A stretch of DNA of 50,932 nucleotides from NCBI GenBank assembly GCA_020847975.1, contig JADLBD010000106.1, positions 1-50,932 of the forward strand, in the 5' to 3' direction. Shown here in pieces: positions 45,444 through 50,932 of the stretch (the first letter of the stretch is position 1; every line of letters starts with the position of its first letter). Source of the stretch: Bryobacterales bacterium. GTDB lineage: Bacteria; Acidobacteriota; Terriglobia; Bryobacterales; Bryobacteraceae. The notes below the pieces were generated by a model that worked only from the letters and a program-made list of their open reading frames with translations, ran no database searches and was not told where the DNA came from. Made by a program: the position numbers and the translations under genes.

Positions 45444-46328
45444 ATGATTATCGACGCCACAGCCGCCGAGTTGTCCACGAACGAAGCTTTCGCCGAATTT
45501 CTGCGCCGGTTCGAAGCCTGCGCCATACCCGCCGGGGAGTGGACCCACTCCGCGCACATTACTGCCGCCGCCGGCTATCTCTCCACGCGGCCCAAGCGGC
45601 AGGCTCTCGAAGATATCCGTGCGGGCATCAACCGTCTCAACGACAGCCACGGTGTCAAGACCACTCACGCCCGCGGCTACCATGAAAGCCTCACCCGCCT
45701 ATGGCTCGAAGTCTGCGACGCGTTCCTACAGGAGCACGCTTTCCAGGGCGCCGAAGGGGCGCGCGCCCTGGTTGCCCTCTACGGCCGGCGCAGCGATCTG
45801 CACCGCGAGTTCTACAGCTATGACGTGGTCCAGAACGAAGCGGCCCGCTATGGCTGGCGTCCGCCGGACTTGAAGCCGATCCCCGCCGCCTGGCGCCGCG
45901 GCGATCTCCTCGTCAGCACCAACCCGCGCCTACTTCATCTCAAGACCATCCACGAATTCCTCACTACTTCGTACTGGGCTCCCGGCATCCCCATCGACAC
46001 GGTGGACCGCTGCATCAGGTCCTCTCTCCCTTTCGGCCTCTACGATGCCGGACGCCAGGTGGGCTTCCTGCGTGTGGTGACGGATTACACGACGTACGGC
46101 TACCTCGCTGATGTCTTCGTCCTTGAATCTCACCGCGGACGCGGCCTTTCGAAATGGCTCATCGAGTGCGCCATGTCCCACCCGAGCCTCCAGGGCTTCC
46201 GCCGCTGGCAACTCTCCACGCGCGATGCCCACGGCCTCTACGAACGCTTCGGCTTCCACACGCCCGCCTATCCCGAACGGCTGATGGAAATCCTGCGCAG
46301 GGACGTTTACCAATGCACGAGCGATTGA
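45444..46328 (+). CDS. Two-domain protein: unknown N-terminal domain fused to a GNAT acetyltransferase
   Basis: A 294-residue protein. Residues 1-145 (EAFAEFLRRFEACAIPAGEWTHSAHITAAAGYLSTRPKRQALEDIRAGINRLNDSHGVKTTHARGYHESLTRLWLEV...) form a helical domain seen also as a stand-alone small protein of unknown function; it has conserved His/Glu/Trp residues (EWTHSAH, GYHE). Residues from about 155 are a GNAT domain ending VTDYTTYGYLADVFVLESHRGRGLSKWLIECAMSHPSLQGFRRWQLSTRDAHGLYERFGF, with the acetyl-CoA loop HRGRGL. It starts 5 bp after the UlaG-like gene and overlaps the peptidase start by 16 bases. Fusion suggests that the two domains act on one substrate. Confidence 0.82.
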   Translation: MIIDATAAELSTNEAFAEFLRRFEACAIPAGEWTHSAHITAAAGYLSTRPKRQALEDIRAGINRLNDSHGVKTTHARGYHESLTRLWLEVCDAFLQEHAFQGAEGARALVALYGRRSDLHREFYSYDVVQNEAARYGWRPPDLKPIPAAWRRGDLLVSTNPRLLHLKTIHEFLTTSYWAPGIPIDTVDRCIRSSLPFGLYDAGRQVGFLRVVTDYTTYGYLADVFVLESHRGRGLSKWLIECAMSHPSLQGFRRWQLSTRDAHGLYERFGFHTPAYPERLMEILRRDVYQCTSD

Positions 46329-47458
46329 AACAGCGCCTCGAGCAGCTTCTGCCCGAAATGCTCGGCTTCACCAAGGACCTGGTGCGCATCCCTTCGGAGA
46401 ACCCGCCGGGACGATATTACGAACACTGCGCCGGGCGGATCGAGGAGGAGCTGACGCGGCTGCGCTTCCGTTCCAAACGTGTTGGCGAATGCGTGATCGG
46501 CGAGTGGGGTGACGGCAGACCGCTCCTTTACTTCCACGGTCACTACGACGTCGTGCCCGCCTCTCGCCCGGAGCAGTTCAACCCCTATATCGAGGGCGCG
46601 AATTTCTTCGGCCGCGGCTCCTCCGACATGAAGAGCGGACTTGCCGCCATGCTCTATGCCGTCAAAGCACTCGAGGATTGCGGCGCGCCCATCGACGGCC
46701 GCATCGCACTCGTGTTCGTGCCGGACGAGGAGACAGCCGGAGACCGCGGCACCGCCAGGCTCATCGCCGAAAACCGCATCGATCCCCGCGCCCTCGGCAT
46801 GCTCACTCCGGAGCCCACCAGCGGCGTGGTGTGGAACGGCTGCCGCGGAGCGCTCACCCTCGAAGTCACCGTCAAAGGCAAGCCCGCGCACGTCAGCATC
46901 GAACACCAGGGCATCAACGCCTTCGAGCGCATGATCCCGCTCGCCGCCCGCCTCCTGAGGCTCAAAGAGGAACTCCGCGCGCGCCGCTCCATCCTCATGC
47001 TCGGCGGCGTCTGTTCGAGCGGCTCCAATTTCAACCTCGTACCCGGCGAGTGCCGCTTCACCATTGACCGCCGCCTGAACCCGGACGAGGATCTCGAAGC
47101 GGAGCGGGCGCGTCTCGAGGAAATCTTCGACGAGGCCCGCGCGCGAGGAACCGGCATCGAGGTGCGCGTCATACAGCAGGGCCGCGCCTCCCACACTCCG
47201 TCCGATGGTCCGCTGTCGCTGGCGCTTGCGGAGAGCATCGGGGGCTTGCCACGGTTCGAATCGTGCCCCGGCCTTCTTGAAACCCGTTACTACGCCGCGC
47301 TCGGAATTCCCGCCTTCGCCTACGGTCCGGGCCTGCTTGGCGTCTCTCACGGTCCGCATGAGTTCGTGCCCGTCCGCAACATCCTGCGCGTCGCCGAGGT
47401 CTACGCCTCCACCGCCTGGCGCATGCTTGCGGTGGCTGAGCCACACGACGGCAACTAA
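46313..47458 (+). CDS. M20-family metallopeptidase/deacylase (ArgE/DapE-like)
   Basis: A 381-residue dinuclear zinc hydrolase. Metal ligands appear in order: HGHYDVVPA (His77, Asp79), GRGSSDMKSG (Asp105) and PDEETAG (catalytic Glu139, ligand Glu140). A dimerisation domain (TPEPTSGVVWNGCRGALTLEVTVKGKPAHVSIEHQGINAFERMI) follows, and the final His is in GVSHGPHEFV. Enzymes of this group include acetylornithine deacetylase, succinyl-diaminopimelate desuccinylase and carboxypeptidases, which cannot be told apart here. It is the last gene of the run OPT, UlaG-like, GNAT, M20, consistent with uptake and use of an acylated amino compound. Confidence 0.92.
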   Translation: MHERLKQRLEQLLPEMLGFTKDLVRIPSENPPGRYYEHCAGRIEEELTRLRFRSKRVGECVIGEWGDGRPLLYFHGHYDVVPASRPEQFNPYIEGANFFGRGSSDMKSGLAAMLYAVKALEDCGAPIDGRIALVFVPDEETAGDRGTARLIAENRIDPRALGMLTPEPTSGVVWNGCRGALTLEVTVKGKPAHVSIEHQGINAFERMIPLAARLLRLKEELRARRSILMLGGVCSSGSNFNLVPGECRFTIDRRLNPDEDLEAERARLEEIFDEARARGTGIEVRVIQQGRASHTPSDGPLSLALAESIGGLPRFESCPGLLETRYYAALGIPAFAYGPGLLGVSHGPHEFVPVRNILRVAEVYASTAWRMLAVAEPHDGN

Positions 47459-48645
47459 CCCCGCTCCAACACTCCCAGCGGCCTGGGCGTGTAGCCCGGG
47501 AAGACAGCGTCCGGATTCCGGTTGCCCAAGTGCACCGACACCGCTTCGCCCAGCACATCGCGGAAGTCGGTGGTCAGAGCCAGATCGCGTCCCTCGTAGA
47601 GCTGTTCCCGCGCCAGCCCGGGCCACTTCCCATGCACCTTGCCGCCGCGCACACCGGCCCCCAGCGCGAGCATGATGTTCGCATGTCCGTGGTCCGTGCC
47701 GCGATTGCCGTTCTCGCGCGCCGTGCGGCCGAACTCCGACATGGTCAGCAGCAGCACGTCCGCCATGCCGTCGCCCATGTCGCGCCGGAATGCCTCGACG
47801 CTCTTGGCGAATTCACCAAAGAGGTTGGTCAGCGTGTTCGCCTGGTTGACGTGCGTATCCCAGCCGCCCACATCGGCGAAGGCCACCTCCAGCCCCACGC
47901 CGGCCTTGATGAGCCGCGCAATCTGGAGCAGGCTCTGGCCCAGGCGCCCGTTCGGATACACTGCTCCGCCCGACGGTGTGTAAGGCTGCCGCTGTACGGA
48001 CTGCACCATCCGGATGGCCTCGAACGTTTCCTTTCCCGTCGATCGCAACTCGCTGTCGCCCGCGTGCGCGTACAGGCTTTCGAACGCGCTCGCGCCCAGC
48101 GAATCCTTCACCTGAAATTCGCGCAGCGAGTTCACCGCCACGGCCGCGTTCTTCCCGCGCAGCGCGCGCGGCAGGTTCGGACCCAGGCTCACCGCCCGCA
48201 CCGGCGACAATTGCGAAGCAGGAGTCAGCGCCCGGTTGAGCCAGCCATCCGCGGTCGCCTTACGGCCAGGAGTTCCCGACTCCATGTAATCCTGCGCATC
48301 GAAGTGAGAGCGCGTCGGATCCGGAGATCCCACTGCCTCGATCACCGCAAGCTGCTTCGCCCGGAAGGCTTCCGCCAGTGGCGCGAGGGAAGGATGAAAT
48401 CCGAAGAACCCGTCCAGATCCACGCAGTCCTTCGCCGCAACAGCCAGGCCCGGCCGCAGCGCGTAGTATTCCTTTTCTCCATAGGGGACCACCGCGCTCA
48501 ACCCATCCATCGCTCCCCGCTGGAAGATAGCCACCAGCACCTTCTTCCGCGCCCCGGTAGCCGCCCGCGCCAGCCACTGAGGCGCCGCGCCCACGCCCAT
48601 CATCGCCAGCGTCGACCCTCGCAGGAAATATCTTCGATTTAGCAT
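47455..48645 (-). CDS. DUF1501 family protein (Tat-secreted)
   Basis: A 396-residue alkaline-phosphatase-fold protein of the DUF1501 (sulfatase-like) family. The N-terminus NRRYFLRGSTLAMMGVGAAPQWLA is a Tat signal (RRYFLRG). Then come KKVLVAIFQRGAMDGLSAVVPYGEKEYYALRPGLA, PTRSHFDAQDYMESGTPG, DVGGWDTHVNQ and MSEFGRTARENGNRGTDHGHANIMLALGAGVRGGKVHG, all hallmarks. DUF1501 and DUF1800 genes travel in pairs in Planctomycetes, Acidobacteria and Proteobacteria; their job is unknown. It is 17 bp downstream of the DUF1800 gene. Confidence 0.95.
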   Translation of the reverse strand: MLNRRYFLRGSTLAMMGVGAAPQWLARAATGARKKVLVAIFQRGAMDGLSAVVPYGEKEYYALRPGLAVAAKDCVDLDGFFGFHPSLAPLAEAFRAKQLAVIEAVGSPDPTRSHFDAQDYMESGTPGRKATADGWLNRALTPASQLSPVRAVSLGPNLPRALRGKNAAVAVNSLREFQVKDSLGASAFESLYAHAGDSELRSTGKETFEAIRMVQSVQRQPYTPSGGAVYPNGRLGQSLLQIARLIKAGVGLEVAFADVGGWDTHVNQANTLTNLFGEFAKSVEAFRRDMGDGMADVLLLTMSEFGRTARENGNRGTDHGHANIMLALGAGVRGGKVHGKWPGLAREQLYEGRDLALTTDFRDVLGEAVSVHLGNRNPDAVFPGYTPRPLGVLERG

Positions 48646-48662
48646 CCGAATAGCCTCTTTCC

Positions 48663-50294
48663 TTACCGCTTCTGGAAATCCGGCGAGCCCAGCACCAGGC
48701 CCGCATAGAGCCTCCTGGCGCCGCCGTCTTTCTCCATCTGTTTGGCGATGGCGGCTCTCGTCTCCGCGCCCGGCGCAAACGAGAGTTGTTCCGGGTTCGC
48801 CTGGATCCCGTACAGCTTGTTCCCGGCCAGGTTCATCGCAAAATTCATTCGCGCCACCAGGGAGGCCGAATTCAGCCATTCCTCCCCCGAATTCGAATAG
48901 CCTGTCGGCTCCTGCTTGCGGTAGAGAGGCTCGCCCATCTGCCCGATCACCTGAGCCAGGACGAACGCGTTGTCCACATTCGCATCAAGCGCCCGTACCG
49001 CGCTCACCACCATTTCGAGCGGCGATTTCGTCTTCGCCAGGTATGCCCCGCGCGACCAGAATTCGCGGCTTGCGAGCATCATCCGCAACACTTCGCGGAT
49101 GTCTCCATCCGTGCGCAGGAATGTCGAAGCCATGCGCCGCACCAGTTCTTCCGGCGGATCGTCGGCCACGAAGCGCTGCGCCAGTTTGTAGGAAACGAAG
49201 TGCGCCGTCGAAGGATGCCGCGAGACAATGTCCAACACCTTCAGCCCGTCTTCGATTCCGCCGCCTGCCGGGATTTTGACCCCCAGCACGGTCTTCTCGC
49301 CGCGGTCGTGTACCCGCGCGTTGAAGAAAAACCCGCCGCCGCCGCGCGGATTGCGAATGGTCCACCCCGTAAAACAACGCGCCACTTCGATGACGTCCTG
49401 CTGCGTGTAGCCGCCATCCACCCCGAGCGTGTGCAGTTCCAGCAACTCCCGCCCGTAGTTCTCATTCAACCCCCGCGCACGCCTGGCCGCATTCGGAAAC
49501 CGCCGCGCGATCTGCTCCATTGCCTTCGGATCCACGGATTGCCAGTTGTCCAGATAGAACAGCATCGCCGGCGATTGCGCCGTTGCCAGCAGCAAGTCCT
49601 TGAATTTGCCCAGCACGTGCGGGCGGATCGCCTCCTTCTCATAGTTGGCGACGAGGAAACGATCCATGCCCTTGTCGAGAAACACGTTGAAGTGGTTGAA
49701 CCAGAAGTCGGCCAGCACTTCCTCCAACTGCCGGTTGCTGTAAATGGCGCGATAGATCTTCGCCTCGGTCAGGTCATTGGCGATCACCGCCACGGGGCGC
49801 CGGCTGGCCAGGATCTGCCGCCGCAAGGCGGTGGGCGCCGCAGCCAGTACGGCTTGGCCGCGTTCCTGCGGTGAAGCGCCCGCCATCTGCCGCGCCTGAC
49901 GCAGCGCTCGCCGCACCGCTGGATCCTCCGGAAGCTGCACGCGCGGCCGCTTCGCTCCCTGATCCTTCTTCAACACCTGAGGCGGCGGATATTTCGCGAT
50001 CAGCTCCGCATCGGTCATGGTGAGGGAATCAAAAGGCTTCAACTTCTCCGCAAGCAGCGGATTTTCCGCGATGCTCTCCGGGCGCAGTTGCTGTTCGAGC
50101 CAGCGCTTGAGGCCGGCCTTCTTCACCTCCTCGAAATCACCCGGCCGCTCCCCGAACGTCAGCCGCGCCAGCGCATGGTGGATCTTTTCGGTTTCCGGAA
50201 TCGCCTTCCGGAACTCTGCCCTTGGGGGCAAAGAAAACAAGGCGGCGGCGCCCAATACCAACAGGGGAAACAACCTTCGTGCAACGGGCCTCAT
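48663..50294 (-). CDS. DUF1800 family secreted protein
   Basis: A 543-residue protein with a signal peptide (RRLFPLLVLGAAALFSLPPRA) and the DUF1800 pattern: KIHHALARLTFGERPGDFEEVKKAGLKRWLEQQLRPESI, LEEVLADFWFNHFNVFLDKG, LLLATAQSPAMLFYLDNWQS, NENYGRELLELHTLGVDGGYTQQDVIEVARCFTGWTIRNP and VSYKLAQRFVADDPPEELVRRMASTF. The ATG at 50294 begins the signal peptide. It is the upstream member of the DUF1800-DUF1501 pair, likely one operon. Confidence 0.95.
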   Translation of the reverse strand: MRPVARRLFPLLVLGAAALFSLPPRAEFRKAIPETEKIHHALARLTFGERPGDFEEVKKAGLKRWLEQQLRPESIAENPLLAEKLKPFDSLTMTDAELIAKYPPPQVLKKDQGAKRPRVQLPEDPAVRRALRQARQMAGASPQERGQAVLAAAPTALRRQILASRRPVAVIANDLTEAKIYRAIYSNRQLEEVLADFWFNHFNVFLDKGMDRFLVANYEKEAIRPHVLGKFKDLLLATAQSPAMLFYLDNWQSVDPKAMEQIARRFPNAARRARGLNENYGRELLELHTLGVDGGYTQQDVIEVARCFTGWTIRNPRGGGGFFFNARVHDRGEKTVLGVKIPAGGGIEDGLKVLDIVSRHPSTAHFVSYKLAQRFVADDPPEELVRRMASTFLRTDGDIREVLRMMLASREFWSRGAYLAKTKSPLEMVVSAVRALDANVDNAFVLAQVIGQMGEPLYRKQEPTGYSNSGEEWLNSASLVARMNFAMNLAGNKLYGIQANPEQLSFAPGAETRAAIAKQMEKDGGARRLYAGLVLGSPDFQKR

Positions 50295-50481
50295 GATGCT
50301 GGGAACACGAAAACCGGCGAAGGGTTGCGCTTGGATGTCAATGGGGGGCTTGGAGGGATGGCTGGGTACGGTGGACGGATTACAAGCCTCGGCTACCGGC
50401 TCCTTCCGGTCCGAGTCACAGCAACGCCGGTCTATCTCAGCGGAAGGAGCCGAGCCCGGACTTTGTCCGACCAATCGATGG

Positions 50482-50799
50482 TCAAGACAGGCCGGATTCC
50501 AGGTCGGCTTGGGATGACGCGATGGCGTTCAGGAGCGGTTGGCCGCGAAGTTCCGGTATCAGAGGTTCCCCTCTGAGCAGAACTACGCTTGGCTTCGCCT
50601 CCCTCGTGTGTGCCAGGATTCGAGGGAAATCCAGATCATTCGTGATGACTACGAACCCATGCAGACAGGCAACCTCGAAAATCACGTCGTCCGGCGTATC
50701 ACCAGGGCCGAGATCAGACCAATGGGCGCATTCGTGACCTGCTGAAATCAGATAGGGAACCCAACGAGGCGTCAGGTTCATATCGATGAGTAGCCGCAT
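50482..50799 (-). CDS. DUF5615 PIN-like protein (putative toxin), partner not seen
   Basis: A 105-residue protein: MRLLIDMNLTPRWVPYLISAGHECAHWSDLGPGDTPDDVIFEVACLHGFVVITNDLDFPRILAHTREAKPSVVLLRGEP. The acidic pattern IDMNL, DDVIFEVA and TNDLDFPRIL is the PIN-like DUF5615 (Mut7-C related) fold, normally found as the toxin-like half of a pair with DUF433. I saw no DUF433 gene upstream in the window. An in-frame ATG at 50850 would add 17 residues that do not look like this family. Confidence 0.85.
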   Translation of the reverse strand: MRLLIDMNLTPRWVPYLISAGHECAHWSDLGPGDTPDDVIFEVACLHGFVVITNDLDFPRILAHTREAKPSVVLLRGEPLIPELRGQPLLNAIASSQADLESGLS

Positions 50800-50932
50800 C
50801 AACCGGCTAGCCCTGCCCTTTACCCGTAAGTTTTTACTGGACAAATTCATCGGAATCGCTCATACTGGCGCGTGAACATCCAGAATCAGATCAAGCACAC
50901 CTTATCGGCACCAGAGACTATCGCCTATGTTA

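Noticed and set aside
46307..47626. 439-codon frame antisense to the M20 peptidase
   Set aside because: No recognisable domain; the sense gene has all metal ligands.
50872..50932. Possible start of a rightward gene (GTG NIQNQIKHTLSAPETIAYV)
   Set aside because: Only 20 codons before the window ends; no family can be seen.

Overview
The window looks like a chromosomal, origin-proximal segment of a high-GC acidobacterium of the Bryobacterales/Solibacter kind. This assignment is inferred from gene content and protein style; no 16S gene is present. The indicators are an acidobacterial-type ECF sigma factor next to a large Ser/Thr kinase with TPRs, a DUF1800/DUF1501 Tat pair, an orphan short SecA, many secreted or Tat proteins, and the dnaA, dnaN, gyrB, mnmG, rsmG, parA and parB genes within 25 kb.

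Layout. 0-4.7 kb: 3' end of a Uma2 nuclease-like gene, a VOC protein, a secreted GH29 alpha-L-fucosidase and a short SecA paralogue. 4.7-10.2 kb: leftward gyrB, dnaN and dnaA with DnaA boxes on both sides of dnaA, an AT-rich stretch, then tRNA-Gly. 10.3-15.5 kb: an amidohydrolase remnant, a small conserved-looking protein, a YggX-like protein, then a leftward operon of peroxiredoxin, B12-type radical SAM protein and ATP-grasp ligase, then a nucleoside deaminase. 15.5-19.4 kb: kinase, terminator, ECF sigma factor and tRNA-Arg. 19.4-25.6 kb: purD, mnmG-rsmG, a 0.7 kb gap with three parS sites, parA-parB and tRNA-Met. 25.7-30.7 kb: a cell-surface glycan cassette (Wzt-type ATPase, methyltransferase with coiled coil, GT2-GT4 fusion). 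30.6-38 kb: periplasmic proteins including cytochrome P460, a tesA/ybbA/ybbP-like block, ferrochelatase, a toxin-antitoxin pair and HemQ. 38-43 kb: sulfatase pseudogene, RidA, a NYN-LOTUS protein and two-subunit methylmalonyl-CoA mutase. 42.6-50.9 kb: OPT transporter, UlaG-like hydrolase, GNAT fusion, M20 peptidase, DUF1501/DUF1800 and a DUF5615 protein.

Main discovery. The radical SAM gene at about 12.6-13.9 kb does not really end at its UGA. The frame continues for 11 codons to give the tail WYC-U-AEPTEEQVALI and stops 3 nt before the ATP-grasp start codon. A 7-bp hairpin with a GGU loop, close to the E. coli fdhF SECIS apex, lies 13 nt after the UGA. I conclude that this is a selenoprotein of the CUAEP-tail radical SAM type, in an apparent three-gene operon with a Prx6-like peroxiredoxin and an ATP-grasp ligase whose product is unknown.

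Other points of interest are a Wzt-methyltransferase-coiled-coil arrangement that recalls the WbdD terminator/ruler system, a GC-skew sign change at the parS cluster with polarity opposite to that expected of an origin, the coproporphyrin-type heme pair (ferrochelatase plus HemQ), and two decayed genes.
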